Shown here: one piece after another, positions 8,835-17,816 of the stretch
Layout: each line of letters begins with the position of its first letter
Numbering within the stretch: position 1 is the first letter of the stretch
Translations under genes and position numbers: made by a program
Assembly: GCA_038749025.1 (NCBI GenBank)
Contig: JBCDIL010000002.1
Span: forward strand, 62,001 to 126,000
DNA: 64,000 bases
Direction of reading: 5' to 3'
DNA from: JBCAXA01 sp038749025
GTDB taxonomy: Bacteria > Pseudomonadota > Gammaproteobacteria > Steroidobacterales > Woeseiaceae
The notes under the pieces: generated by a model
The model's input: only the letters and a program-made list of their open reading frames with translations
Databases searched by the model: none
What the model was told of the DNA's origin: nothing

Positions 8835-9728
8835 ATGAACAAGAACATGGCTCGGACAGCGGTTTCAAGCGGTGACTTTGAGCGAATCGCGGCAGCGATC
8901 GACTGGATCGACGCCCATATCGAGGCGCAGCCGGAGACACCTGAGATCGCTGCAGCAGCCGGTCTGAGTGCCGCTCATTTTTCGCGTCTTTTTCGTCGCT
9001 GGGCCGGTATCTCACCAGGGCGCTACTTGAAGCATCGAACGCTGCAGCAGGCGTCGGATGCGCTCGATCGTGGCGCGAGTGTTCTCGATGCGGCGCTAAC
9101 AAGCGGTTTGTCGGGACCGAGTCGCTTGCACGATCTTTTCGTGTCGATGGAAGCGATGACGCCCGGTGAGTACAAAACCAACGCAAAAGGACTGTTGCTC
9201 GCCTACGATTTCGCCGCGAGCCCATTCGGTCGTGTTCTAATTGTCTGTAGCGAACGCGGCATCGTTGAACTGCAGTTTATCGATCAAGCGGTCGATGACG
9301 CCGTGCTCGACGACGTCCGTCGGCGCTGGAGTGCTGCTCGATTCAGCCATACACGTGGAATCGCCGACCGTGTTGCAGAGGCGTTGGTGACCGGCAGCGG
9401 TTCGTTGCAGCTGGCCCCGCGCGGTACCAACTTCCAGCTGAAAGTCTGGCATGCCTTGTTGGCGATACCCGACGGAGCAACCGCTCGGTATGCCGATATC
9501 GCTGCCGCTATCGGGCAACCGAGCGCCGCTCGTGCGGTCGGTAACGCGATTGGTGCAAACCCGATCGCCTGGTTGATTCCTTGTCACCGGGTGTTGCGTG
9601 CTAACGGCGCACTCGGCGGCTACCGGTGGGGGCCACGTCGCAAGGCGACCGTACTGGCATGGGAGCAGTGTCAAGCGCTCGCGAACAGTGATCGCGGCGC
9701 TTGCAATCCACTGGCGACGTCGCGATAG
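8835..9728 (+). CDS. AraC-type regulator fused to O6-methylguanine-DNA methyltransferase (short Ada)
   Basis: A 297-aa protein with two parts. Residues 1-110 form an AraC/XylS-type double helix-turn-helix (LSAAHFSRLFRRWAGISPGRYLK). Residues about 120-285 form a methylguanine methyltransferase with the acceptor motif IPCHRV, whose Cys is residue 250, and the GGYRWG loop. The enzyme repairs O6-methylguanine by irreversible methyl transfer to that Cys. Compared with E. coli Ada, the N-terminal zinc domain that senses methylphosphotriesters is absent, so the usual switch for transcription activation is missing. It is preceded by a 42-bp gap after the Bat operon. Confidence 0.9.
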   Translation: MNKNMARTAVSSGDFERIAAAIDWIDAHIEAQPETPEIAAAAGLSAAHFSRLFRRWAGISPGRYLKHRTLQQASDALDRGASVLDAALTSGLSGPSRLHDLFVSMEAMTPGEYKTNAKGLLLAYDFAASPFGRVLIVCSERGIVELQFIDQAVDDAVLDDVRRRWSAARFSHTRGIADRVAEALVTGSGSLQLAPRGTNFQLKVWHALLAIPDGATARYADIAAAIGQPSAARAVGNAIGANPIAWLIPCHRVLRANGALGGYRWGPRRKATVLAWEQCQALANSDRGACNPLATSR

Positions 9729-9803
9729 TCCGCGAAGCCCCGCGCTAATGCGCGAGCGCCGAATCGTGATTCCGCTCGGCGCTACTAACCCCGGACACCT
9801 GCT

Positions 9804-10712
9804 GTGCCGCTGCCCCACATTGCTGTCATCGCGCTCGTCAATTTGGTCTGGGGGACCAATATCGTCTTCTCGAAGATTGCCCTCGATGAGTTTCCACCGC
9901 TGCTCTTCGCCGCGCTGCGTTTCCTGCTCTTGGCCTTATTGCTGATTCCGGTACTCAAGCCGGTGAAGGGCGAAATGCGAACGATCGTCTTGGCAGGCTT
10001 GTCGATGGGCGCTTTGCATTTCACGTTCATCTATGTCGGCTTGATGCGGGCTGAGGATATCGCTGGGATTGCTGTGGCCACGCAATTGTTCGTGCCATTC
10101 GCGACGCTGCTGTCAGTCATATTTTTAGGTGAGCGAATCGGCTGGCGCCGGACGCTTGGGATAACGCTCGCTTTCGGCGGCGTCATGTACATGAGTTTCG
10201 ACCCGGCCGTATTGCGCGATCTCGATGCATTGCTGCTCGTGAGTGCCGGTGCACTAGTGGCCGCTGCCGGCATGATATTCATGAAACGGATCCGCGAGGC
10301 GGGGGTCTTTCAGCTCCAGGCATGGATCGCTGTTGTGTCGTTTCCGCTGTTGGTCGTGGCCTCGTTAGTGTTCGAGTCGGGTCAGACAGCGGCGATGCAG
10401 GCGGCGTCGCAACAAGCTTGGGTCATTCTGCTGTACACGGTCTTGGGTGCCAGTTTGCTTGGCCATGGCGGCATGTACTGGTTGCTCCGCCGGCACGACG
10501 TTAGCGTCATCTCACCGACAACAATCATCTCGGTATTGGTGGCGATTGCTCTCGGCGTCGTGATGTTCGACGAAACACTGAGTCGTGACATGATCATTGG
10601 CGGTAGTGTTGCATTGTTAGGCATACTAATTGTTGCCGTACGCCAGCCTCGTCGTGGGCCGACGCCTCCGGCATCGATTCCTCCGGTAATCCCCAACTCT
10701 CGTTCCCACTGA
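9804..10712 (+). CDS. EamA/DMT-family transporter
   Basis: A 302-aa integral membrane protein with ten predicted hydrophobic segments arranged as two EamA repeats. The first carries VNLVWGTNIVFSKIAL and ATQLFVPFATLLSVIFLGERI; the second carries LLYTVLGASLLGHGGMYWLLRR and TIISVLVAIALGVVMFDE. The LGER and FDE motifs at the ends of the repeats are typical. DMT transporters export amino acids, nucleobases or drugs; the substrate cannot be read from the sequence. The start is GTG at 9804. It ends 19 nt before the HAD gene. Confidence 0.88.
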   Translation: MPLPHIAVIALVNLVWGTNIVFSKIALDEFPPLLFAALRFLLLALLLIPVLKPVKGEMRTIVLAGLSMGALHFTFIYVGLMRAEDIAGIAVATQLFVPFATLLSVIFLGERIGWRRTLGITLAFGGVMYMSFDPAVLRDLDALLLVSAGALVAAAGMIFMKRIREAGVFQLQAWIAVVSFPLLVVASLVFESGQTAAMQAASQQAWVILLYTVLGASLLGHGGMYWLLRRHDVSVISPTTIISVLVAIALGVVMFDETLSRDMIIGGSVALLGILIVAVRQPRRGPTPPASIPPVIPNSRSH

Positions 10713-10731
10713 GCCTCGCTATACTCTCGCC

Positions 10732-11430
10732 ATGTTCGACCGCACTGTCGCTATTTCGCTCGACCTCGATGATACATTGTGGGATATCGGCGCGGTCATA
10801 AACCGAGCAGAGCAGCGCACAGGCCAATGGCTCACCGACAATCACGGCGCAATGGCCGAGTACCTGGGCGCGACCTCGATCGGCTCGCTACGCGCGACGG
10901 TCGTGACCGAGCACCCGGAGAACGCTCATGACTTTGGCTTTGTTCGTCGCGAAATATATCGTCGTGCAGCCATTGCCGTCGGTGAGCGAGACAGTGATAG
11001 CGTCGCTGACCGAGCGCTGGCTGAATTTCAGCGATGGCGCAACACGGTCGACTTGTTTGCCGATGTTGAGCCTGCACTGGCCGCGCTCGCGACTGATCGG
11101 CGGTTGATCGCGTTAACCAACGGCACGGCCGATTTGACGGTAATGCCGATTGGCCGGTTTTTCGCGGACTCCGTTACCGCGGCTGACGCCGGTGTAGCGA
11201 AGCCGGAACGAGCCATTTTCGAGCTGGCGGCGACGCGCCTCGGAATCAAACTCGACACGATTCTGCACGTCGGCGACGATCCCGTTCTCGACGTCGACGG
11301 TGCCCGACGTGCCGGTATGGCAACGGTTTGGGTTAATCGCAACGACCAGACCTGGCCTGATGACTTGCCGCGCCCGACGCTGGCTGTTACGACGCTTGCG
11401 CAATTGGTAGACGCTCTCGGTGCTGACTAG
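10732..11430 (+). CDS. HAD-superfamily hydrolase
   Basis: A 232-aa protein with the four HAD motifs: DLDDT (nucleophile Asp11 and Asp13), LTNGT for motif II, AKPERAIF for the motif III Lys, and VGDDPVLDVDGARRAGM for motif IV. A helical cap lies between residues 18 and 90. The general fold and length suggest a phosphatase of small metabolites, of the group that includes pyrimidine 5'-nucleotidase YjjG and similar enzymes. The precise substrate is unknown. It overlaps the next gene by 11 nt, so the pair is probably co-expressed. Confidence 0.87.
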   Translation: MFDRTVAISLDLDDTLWDIGAVINRAEQRTGQWLTDNHGAMAEYLGATSIGSLRATVVTEHPENAHDFGFVRREIYRRAAIAVGERDSDSVADRALAEFQRWRNTVDLFADVEPALAALATDRRLIALTNGTADLTVMPIGRFFADSVTAADAGVAKPERAIFELAATRLGIKLDTILHVGDDPVLDVDGARRAGMATVWVNRNDQTWPDDLPRPTLAVTTLAQLVDALGAD

Positions 11431-12355
11431 CGCGGCCCCAAACGGCATTAAGCCGTCGATCATTTTTGTGCCGGGAATGAAGCCTAAGCCACCTCCGGAC
11501 GATCATGGCCGTGAAATTTGGCGCTGCCTTGTTAGCGGCGTTGAGCGTATTGATCCGGCGATGGCCGTGCGCCTCGGCGGTCATGATGACCTGCTGGACG
11601 TCGCCGCGTGGACTCATCTTTTCTACGACGAGTTTCGTGACATTGGCATCGATCAAGCATCGATTGACGCGGCGATCGCGCAGCCCGAGCCAACCGAACG
11701 CGACCGGCGCGAAGCGCAATCATTGCGATTGAAGTTTTTGCGTACCGCGTACCTCGCCGGGGACGCGGTACCGTTTCTCGTGCCGCGCTTGGCGGGTCCC
11801 GCCATGCAGATAACGCTGGCGGACGTACGCCGATATGCACGCAATGAAGACAACATCGGCCGTAGCATTCGCCGTAATTTACGTTTGCGTCTCCGTAAGG
11901 CTTGGCAGGCGAACCGCCCTGTTCTGTTGATTGGGCATAGCCTCGGTTCCGTGATTGCCTGGGACACATTGTGGGAGTTATCTCGCGTCGACGGGGTCGG
12001 CGGTCATGTTGAGCTCTTTATGACCATCGGTAGTCCGCTTGGACAGAACATCATTCAACGCAGTTTGAAAGGGTCACGCGAACATGGTCGACGCCGCTAC
12101 CCCAGCAATATCGAGCACTGGGTCAATCTGTGCGCCGTCGGTGAATTGACGGCGCTCGACCACCGGTTCGCTAACGACTACAAGGACATGCTGAGCTTGG
12201 GTCTGGTGAAGTCGCTGACCGATGAGCGGGTGTACTCACACTACCGGCAGGACGGTGAGCTGCTAGTGCACAGTGAGTACGGCTACCTGCTCGCCGCGCA
12301 AACAGCGCGCACGATCCGCGATTTCCTTGCCAGCCATTGGCAAGTGCACGCCTAA
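11420..12355 (+). CDS. Lipase-like alpha/beta hydrolase
   Basis: A 311-aa protein with an early beta strand IIFVPGM, then the nucleophile elbow GHSLGS (Ser174) and a strand FMTIGSPLG. Asp and His candidates follow in TALDHRFANDY and VHSEYGYL. No signal peptide or membrane segment is seen, so it is probably cytoplasmic. It has no special similarity that names a substrate. The start is GTG at 11420, inside the end of the HAD gene; starting at ATG 11479 would remove the first core strand. The stop is 5 nt from the end of the convergent OmpA-like gene. Confidence 0.72.
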   Translation: MLTSAAPNGIKPSIIFVPGMKPKPPPDDHGREIWRCLVSGVERIDPAMAVRLGGHDDLLDVAAWTHLFYDEFRDIGIDQASIDAAIAQPEPTERDRREAQSLRLKFLRTAYLAGDAVPFLVPRLAGPAMQITLADVRRYARNEDNIGRSIRRNLRLRLRKAWQANRPVLLIGHSLGSVIAWDTLWELSRVDGVGGHVELFMTIGSPLGQNIIQRSLKGSREHGRRRYPSNIEHWVNLCAVGELTALDHRFANDYKDMLSLGLVKSLTDERVYSHYRQDGELLVHSEYGYLLAAQTARTIRDFLASHWQVHA

Positions 12356-12359
12356 GCGG

Positions 12360-13805
12360 CTAGAACTTCGGCCGAATGACGATGTCGATACGACGGTTCT
12401 TGGCGCGTCCGTCGGCTGTTTCGTTGTTGGCGACCGGTTGAGTCTCGCCGTAGCCGATCGCCGTTAAACGCGACGTCGGTACTCGCATCGATGCGACCAT
12501 GTAGGCCATCAGTGCCTCGGCGCGGCTTTGCGACAGCGCCAAATTGGTTTCGTCACTGCCGTACGAGTCGGTATGACCCTCGACGATAAGATCACTGCGC
12601 GGAAAGACGCCTATCGCGCGCTGAACCTTCTCCAATAGCGGATAGTTGGTGCTTGCGATCTCCGCGCTACCACTCGCGAAGTTTAGACCGACCAGGCGCA
12701 GTGTTACGTCGTTGCCGTTACGAAATACCTGCGCCTCATCGCGGGTGAAGAGCTGCTCCACTTGAGTGAACTGCTCGCGCACCCGTTCTTCTTGCTGGAG
12801 CCGCTGCATCAACGCTTGGCGTTCTTGACTGGCGCCGCCGAGCTGCTCATCGAGCAAACGTATCTCTTCTTGCATTTCGGTGACGCGCGTCGTGGCGTTG
12901 CCGAGGTCTTGTTCGAGGCTGCGATTACTGGCGATAAGATCCTCAACCAAGGTCGTTAACTCAGCGGATAAGTCGGCCGGACCGGCCGCGAGATCCGGCA
13001 CGATGTCAGCTGCACCGGCAATGTCGATCAGCGGTTTTTCCCAGGCAAGAATCAGATCTTCCGTGGTCATCCGCTTGTCACCGACATTGCGCACCAACTC
13101 GGCCAAGTAAATCGCGTGGCGTGCTTCGTAGTTGGCCTGCTGGGCAAGGCTACGCGGCAGGTCTGTATCGTAGCGGTTTTCGTTCAGTTCGCGCTCGGCA
13201 TCCTGCAACAAACCGCGAGCCTTCGCGAGGGTTGCAGGCGCGTAGCGACTTACCTTCGCGCGATCCGCATCGGCGAGTAGTCGTCGTGTATCGCTCAAGT
13301 AACGCGTTTTGATAGCGCCGAGTTCGGCGTCTCGGTACAAGCTCTCGGCCTCCCGTTTCGCACGTTCGGCCCCTTTGATGTCGCCTTTTTCCATCTCACG
13401 GACAGCGGTCGCGAAGCGAACCTCCGCGTCGTCCCAAATGGGTTTCGATAGCGTCGGGGCATCGGCTTTGCGAGCGTCTTGGCGCGTCTTTATAACGCCG
13501 GCCAGCGACGCGCGAGCCAACTCCGCCGATTCGGTCGCGTCACGATAAAGGCCTTCGGCACGGGCGATACGATCGCGCACCGTGCTGATGTTGCGGCCAC
13601 GTTCGAGGGCCTCTTCGGCATCGGCGAAGGCTTTACTGGCCCGCTCATAGGTGCGTGGCGCAAGTGCCTCAGCTTCGGCGCCAATCGCCGCTTCGCGGGC
13701 CGCGTCCGCGGCGCGGAATAAGGTATCGCGCAGTTCTTGAGCGCCAAGGTTGGCACTGGCAATCAGCAGCAGAAGCCAAATGGCTCGTTGTACACAAAGA
13801 CGCAT
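12360..13805 (-). CDS. OmpA-family protein with long helical N-terminal region
   Basis: A 481-aa protein with a signal peptide (cleavage near LGA, residue 22). A long alpha-helical region rich in Ala, Glu and Arg (residues 25-240) has DUF4398-like repeats, then a coiled coil (about 285-350). The C-terminal OmpA domain carries FASGSAEI, then VEGHTDSYGSDETNLALS and RAKNRRIDIVI. The OmpA domain binds peptidoglycan, so the protein probably tethers envelope layers; with no N-terminal beta barrel, the helical part may act as a periplasmic spacer. The gene stands alone on the minus strand. Confidence 0.88.
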   Translation of the reverse strand: MRLCVQRAIWLLLLIASANLGAQELRDTLFRAADAAREAAIGAEAEALAPRTYERASKAFADAEEALERGRNISTVRDRIARAEGLYRDATESAELARASLAGVIKTRQDARKADAPTLSKPIWDDAEVRFATAVREMEKGDIKGAERAKREAESLYRDAELGAIKTRYLSDTRRLLADADRAKVSRYAPATLAKARGLLQDAERELNENRYDTDLPRSLAQQANYEARHAIYLAELVRNVGDKRMTTEDLILAWEKPLIDIAGAADIVPDLAAGPADLSAELTTLVEDLIASNRSLEQDLGNATTRVTEMQEEIRLLDEQLGGASQERQALMQRLQQEERVREQFTQVEQLFTRDEAQVFRNGNDVTLRLVGLNFASGSAEIASTNYPLLEKVQRAIGVFPRSDLIVEGHTDSYGSDETNLALSQSRAEALMAYMVASMRVPTSRLTAIGYGETQPVANNETADGRAKNRRIDIVIRPKF

Positions 13806-14103
13806 CGTTAACCGTTTCCTTCAGTGTGCTTGCAAACGACAGCCGCGCTTGAGGCTTGCCACGTTATGCCAAATTGGCTAGCTCCACGGGAGACAGGCGC
13901 GTTGGCTGGCCCGTGCAACAGCCCGAAATTATGCCTGATCGGCCCTAATGCGCGCTAATTAAGCCGGTATTGTCGGGGTTTGGACCGCTAGAAGTTGATC
14001 TGGGTCACAGTCCGGACTGTCGATTGGCCCCCGACCGGCCAATCGCCGGCGATCTGTGCGGCTCTTCACAGACCATTCATGATCGTGTGCGTATCTTCGT
14101 CCC
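13806..14103. other. Intergenic region between divergent genes
   Basis: This 298-bp region lies between the OmpA-like gene and the 65-aa gene and must serve both promoters. I see a short palindrome AGTCCGGACT near 14009-14018, but no clear sigma-70 promoter and no convincing gene. Confidence 0.4.
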
Positions 14104-14301
14104 ATGGCTGCAAAGTACTACACACAGTTCCTGTTGAACGACGCCGCTTACGCGGACGGCAACGAATTCAGCGGGATTGTCGAGTTAAGCCGGGCGCCGT
14201 CCCGCGAACTCGAGCCTCAGTATATTGAAGGTCTTCTGGCACGACAGTTCGAGCTCGACGCAGACGCCGTTCAGCTCATTAGTTGGTCTCGCCTGCACTA
14301 G
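14104..14301 (+). CDS. Small hypothetical protein (65 aa)
   Basis: A 65-aa soluble protein beginning MAAKYYTQFLLND and ending VQLISWSRLH. It has a balanced composition and a predicted beta-beta-alpha pattern, and no recognised domain. A good rho-independent terminator sits 29 nt after the stop, which supports a real single-gene unit. There is no Shine-Dalgarno sequence in front of the ATG, and the AT-rich hexamer TATCTT sits about where a -10 box would fall for a leaderless transcript. Function unknown. Confidence 0.6.
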   Translation: MAAKYYTQFLLNDAAYADGNEFSGIVELSRAPSRELEPQYIEGLLARQFELDADAVQLISWSRLH

Positions 14302-14329
14302 GCAAGACACACCGTTCTCCCCCGACCTC

Positions 14330-14354
14330 GCCCGGCATTGCCGGGCTTTTTTTT
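14330..14354 (+). terminator. Rho-independent terminator
   Basis: A perfect 7-bp stem GCCCGGC / GCCGGGC with a 3-nt loop, followed by eight T residues on the plus strand. It terminates the 65-aa gene and lies just before the end of the convergent DUF2797 gene. Confidence 0.88.
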
Positions 14355-14369
14355 GCGGCGCCGTCGGTC

Positions 14370-15194
14370 CTAGGCAGCCTCAAGGCTAACGACGTAACCG
14401 CTATGGCGACGAACGTTCATGACACCCGCTTCGAGGATCAAGTACTGCCCCTTAATACCGAGTAGTACGCTGTCGATCTCGGGCAACTTATCGAGTGTCA
14501 GCGAACGAACTTTAATGGGGTACTCGGTTACCGGATAGCTAATTTGAACAGCGACAGGGTCGGATTCCACCGCGTAAGCGTCGGGACCAAATTCCTCCGT
14601 GATTCGCTCGAGTGGCTCGCGTACCGCCTCGAGGAGCTCATCGCGGTGCGCGACCAAGTCGGTCGCTTCCGGCTCGCCCCGGAGCATACGGCGCCAATCA
14701 GTTTTGTCGCTGACGTGTTTGGCGATCGCGACTTCGAGTAGACCGGCAATTCGGCGTGTTGATGCAGCGACAATCGGCAGCGCGGCCGCCGCCCCTTGGT
14801 CGATCCAGCGGGTCGGAATTTGGCTGCGCCGAGTGACGCCCACTTTTAGGCCCGACGAGTTCGCCAAATAGACCACATGTGGCTGCATACAGTTGGCATC
14901 GCCCCAGTCTGGCTCGCGACATGTTCCTTCATGGTAGTGGCACGTATGCGGCCTAACGATGCACATATCGCAGCTGGCGAGGCGCTGCGAACACGGGTAA
15001 CAGTGCCCTTGGCTGTACGACTTTTTGGTCAGCCGGCCGCAATTGATGCATTCGATCCTGCCGTGGTACGTGATCTTGACTCGCTCGCCAATCAGCGAAT
15101 TCAGTGGTAACTCGTCGGCGCCGACCCGCAATCGATAGTCGACAGGCGCCGCTAGCGTCACCGCCATTTTGCGAAGTTGTCCGGCATCGCTCAT
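14370..15194 (-). CDS. DUF2797 protein
   Basis: A 274-aa protein with a Cys-rich N-terminal half: INCGR at about residue 47, then CYPCSQ, CDMC and a CTCHYHEGTCRE-like run that probably binds zinc. The conserved core HVVYLANSSGLKVGVTRRSQIPTRWIDQGA follows. These features and the length define DUF2797, a family of unknown function that is widespread in bacteria; the GVTR segment recalls GIY-YIG-like proteins. It is transcribed away from lipA with about 110 bp between them, and convergent to the 65-aa gene. Confidence 0.85.
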   Translation of the reverse strand: MSDAGQLRKMAVTLAAPVDYRLRVGADELPLNSLIGERVKITYHGRIECINCGRLTKKSYSQGHCYPCSQRLASCDMCIVRPHTCHYHEGTCREPDWGDANCMQPHVVYLANSSGLKVGVTRRSQIPTRWIDQGAAAALPIVAASTRRIAGLLEVAIAKHVSDKTDWRRMLRGEPEATDLVAHRDELLEAVREPLERITEEFGPDAYAVESDPVAVQISYPVTEYPIKVRSLTLDKLPEIDSVLLGIKGQYLILEAGVMNVRRHSGYVVSLEAA

Positions 15195-15303
15195 TGTCTA
15201 CTGCTCTGCTGCTCGATAAAGGATTGTCGCGACCTACACTCGTGCGTAGATCGGCCCGGCGTGAGAGAATAGCAGGCTATTTACCGTTGCGGGCGCAACC
15301 CCA

Positions 15304-16305
15304 ATGAAACCTTCTGCTGGTCAATTTCGCGGTATCCCTATCGTCAAAAGTGGTAGCAAGTACCAGACCGATAATGGCTTCTCGGCCATCAAGAACGGCA
15401 TCAAATCGCCGCGCGAGATCGTCGAGTCCGCTGCCGGTCCGAAACCGAAGTGGTTGCGGGCTAAATTCCCTGGCGGCAAGAAATTCTCGGCCGTAAAGAA
15501 AACGGTCGACGAGCATCGTTTGGCCACCGTCTGTTCCGAGTCGATGTGCCCAAATATCGGCGAGTGCTGGAACGCCGGCACGGCGACGATCATGGTGCTC
15601 GGTTCCGTGTGTACGCGTGCGTGCCGGTTCTGCGCCGTTGATACGGGCAATCCCAATGGGTGGACCGATCCAGAAGAGCCCGCCAACACGGCGCGTGCTG
15701 TCGAATTGATGGACCTCAAATACGTCGTGCTGACATCGGTCGATCGCGATGATTTGCCTGATGGCGGGGCTAGCCATTACGCGGCGTGCATTCGCGCGAT
15801 CAAGTCCAGTCGACCACAAACCGCTGTCGAAGCATTGACGCCGGATTTTTCCGGCGATCACGAAGCCGTAAAGTTACTGCTCGATGCTGGCTTGGAAGTC
15901 TTCGCGCAAAACGTTGAAACCGTTCGTCGGCTCACGCATCCCGTGCGCGACCCGCGGGCTTCATACGAACAGACGCTGGCCGTGCTTGCCAATGCCAAAG
16001 CCTATCGACCCAAGGTGCTAACGAAGACGTCACTGATGTTAGGACTTGGCGAGACGGAGGCCGAAATTGACGAAGCGCTCGATGATCTGGCCGCCGCAAA
16101 TGTTGACATTGTCACCTTCGGGCAATACCTGCGGCCGACACCCGCCCATTTGCCGGTCGATCGCTACGTGACGCCGGATGAATTCGCCCTGTGGCGGGAA
16201 CGCGGTCTGGAGCGCGGGTTTGTCGAAGTTGTTTCGGGCCCGTTGGTGCGCTCAAGCTACCGCGCCGAACGTGTTCTCGAACGCAACAACGTCGGCGTCG
16301 AGTAA
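15304..16305 (+). CDS. lipA: Lipoyl synthase
   Basis: A 333-aa radical-SAM enzyme that inserts two sulfur atoms into octanoyl groups on lipoyl domains of pyruvate and 2-oxoglutarate dehydrogenases and the glycine cleavage system. The auxiliary cluster cysteines are C77, C82 and C88 (VCSESMCPNIGEC). The radical-SAM cluster is CTRACRFC (C103, C107, C110). The final SSYRAERV segment gives the conserved cluster-ligating Ser. Length and motifs are complete. The partner octanoyltransferase gene lipB, often adjacent, is not in this window. It lies 8 nt upstream of the SohB gene. Confidence 0.97.
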   Translation: MKPSAGQFRGIPIVKSGSKYQTDNGFSAIKNGIKSPREIVESAAGPKPKWLRAKFPGGKKFSAVKKTVDEHRLATVCSESMCPNIGECWNAGTATIMVLGSVCTRACRFCAVDTGNPNGWTDPEEPANTARAVELMDLKYVVLTSVDRDDLPDGGASHYAACIRAIKSSRPQTAVEALTPDFSGDHEAVKLLLDAGLEVFAQNVETVRRLTHPVRDPRASYEQTLAVLANAKAYRPKVLTKTSLMLGLGETEAEIDEALDDLAAANVDIVTFGQYLRPTPAHLPVDRYVTPDEFALWRERGLERGFVEVVSGPLVRSSYRAERVLERNNVGVE

Positions 16306-16313
16306 GGTCTCGC

Positions 16314-17291
16314 ATGGCATTCGTTTATGACTACGGCTTGTTCTTAGCCAAGACGGTTACCTTTGTCGTTGCCTTCGGCGCAATCGCCGCGATCATCGTT
16401 GCTGCATCGCGGCGTGGTGAGCGCGACGAGACGCTGGAGGTCGAGGACCTCAACCGGCGCTTCCGACAGTTGGGCGACGCGCTAACCGGTGCTGTCAGCG
16501 ACAAGAAAACGGCAAAAGAACTCGAAAAGCGTCGCAAGCAGGAGGCCAAAGACGCGGACAAATCGGTCAGCCATCGGCCGCGAACGTTTGTCATCGACTT
16601 CAAAGGCGATCTTCGTGCCAGCGCGACCGATGCGCTACGTCAGGAGGTCTCGGCCGTTATCGCGACAGCAAACGACGGCGATGACGTTGTTGTTCGCTTA
16701 GAGAACCCTGGCGGCGCCGTTCATGAGCACGGTCTTGCCGCCTCGCAGCTGCAGCGTTTGCGTCGCGCTGAGATTGAGTTAACGGTGGTTGTTGACAAGG
16801 TAGCGGCCAGTGGCGGTTATTTGATGGCTTGCGTCGCGAATCAGATTGTTGCTGCTCCGTTTGCCATCATAGGATCGATCGGCGTCCTGGCGCAGCTCCC
16901 GAATTTTCATCGCTTACTCGATAAGCACGGCATCGATTTCGAGGAGATCACGGCGGGTAAGCACAAGCGTACCGTCACGATGTTCGGTCGCAATACAGAG
17001 GAGGATCGCGCCCAGTTGCGCGAAGAACTCGAAGACATTCATGTCTTGTTTAAAGCGATGGTGGCTGAGTACCGGCCCGACCTTGACATCGATGCTGTGG
17101 CAACGGGCGAATACTGGTATGGGAGCTGCGCTATTGATCGAAATCTGGTCGACTCATTATCGACCAGCGACGAATTGCTGCGAGCCAAGTCCGCCGACAA
17201 GGATCTGTATCGCGTCACATGGAAAGTTAAGCAGCCGCTAGGACGCAAACTGCTGCAAGCGGCTGATGGTTTCCTGGGGCGTTGGGTTTAG
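16314..17291 (+). CDS. sohB: SohB-type inner-membrane serine protease
   Basis: A 325-aa protein of peptidase family S49. An N-terminal membrane segment (residues 10-31) is followed by a charged linker and an S49 N-terminal extension. The protease domain has its nucleophile in VAASGGYLM (Ser167) and the general-base Lys in AGKHKRT (residues 216-218). This is a single-domain SohB rather than the double-domain SppA. SohB is thought to degrade membrane-bound peptides and signal-peptide remnants. ATG 16314 is chosen because the membrane anchor begins there; longer frames extend into lipA. It sits 8 nt after lipA. Confidence 0.92.
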   Translation: MAFVYDYGLFLAKTVTFVVAFGAIAAIIVAASRRGERDETLEVEDLNRRFRQLGDALTGAVSDKKTAKELEKRRKQEAKDADKSVSHRPRTFVIDFKGDLRASATDALRQEVSAVIATANDGDDVVVRLENPGGAVHEHGLAASQLQRLRRAEIELTVVVDKVAASGGYLMACVANQIVAAPFAIIGSIGVLAQLPNFHRLLDKHGIDFEEITAGKHKRTVTMFGRNTEEDRAQLREELEDIHVLFKAMVAEYRPDLDIDAVATGEYWYGSCAIDRNLVDSLSTSDELLRAKSADKDLYRVTWKVKQPLGRKLLQAADGFLGRWV

Positions 17292-17677
17292 TTCAGAGCG
17301 CTGAACTTGAACAGCAGGCCCACTAAAGCGCCGCCCAGCAACACGATGTTCACACCGAAACCCAGCATGAATCCGGGCGCTCGGTTTCGGCCCCGTGAAT
17401 ATTGGCGCTGGTACAGGATCCGCCCAACGAGATAGACAACGCCTAGTCCCGCCGCGATCTCGGTTTGAACGTAATGGGCAAACAGATACAACCCGGGTAT
17501 GAAAAGCACCAGTTGCTCAACGGAATTCTGTTGAATTCTAAGGGCCCGCTCAAACTCCGGTGGCCCGCTGACGGCCGGCGCTGGCACCTGCCAGGTGTGG
17601 CGCGCTCGCCCGACGCCGATCATGACCAGCACGTAATTCGCCAGGTTGACAATGGCGACGATCGCAACAAATTTCAT
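17288..17677 (-). CDS. MAPEG-family membrane protein
   Basis: A 129-aa protein with four hydrophobic segments and the MAPEG hallmarks FERALRIQQNSVEQL (about residues 43-57) and VGRILYQRQY. MAPEG proteins are trimeric membrane enzymes related to microsomal glutathione transferases; bacterial members probably conjugate glutathione to hydrophobic electrophiles or reduce lipid peroxides. The stop overlaps the end of the convergent sohB gene by 4 nt. A GST and S-formylglutathione hydrolase elsewhere in the window suggest that the cell uses glutathione. Confidence 0.88.
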   Translation of the reverse strand: MKFVAIVAIVNLANYVLVMIGVGRARHTWQVPAPAVSGPPEFERALRIQQNSVEQLVLFIPGLYLFAHYVQTEIAAGLGVVYLVGRILYQRQYSRGRNRAPGFMLGFGVNIVLLGGALVGLLFKFSALN

Positions 17678-17816
17678 ACGGGGTCTCAGGCCCTTATACC
17701 GCGCTGAGTCTAGCGTACGGCTGGAGCCGACGGAACTTCGCGCATTGCAGAGCGGTCAGACTTTTAGTTACCGTCTCATTTTTATCACAGTCGCTACAGA
17801 CCGGATTACCGCCGCT

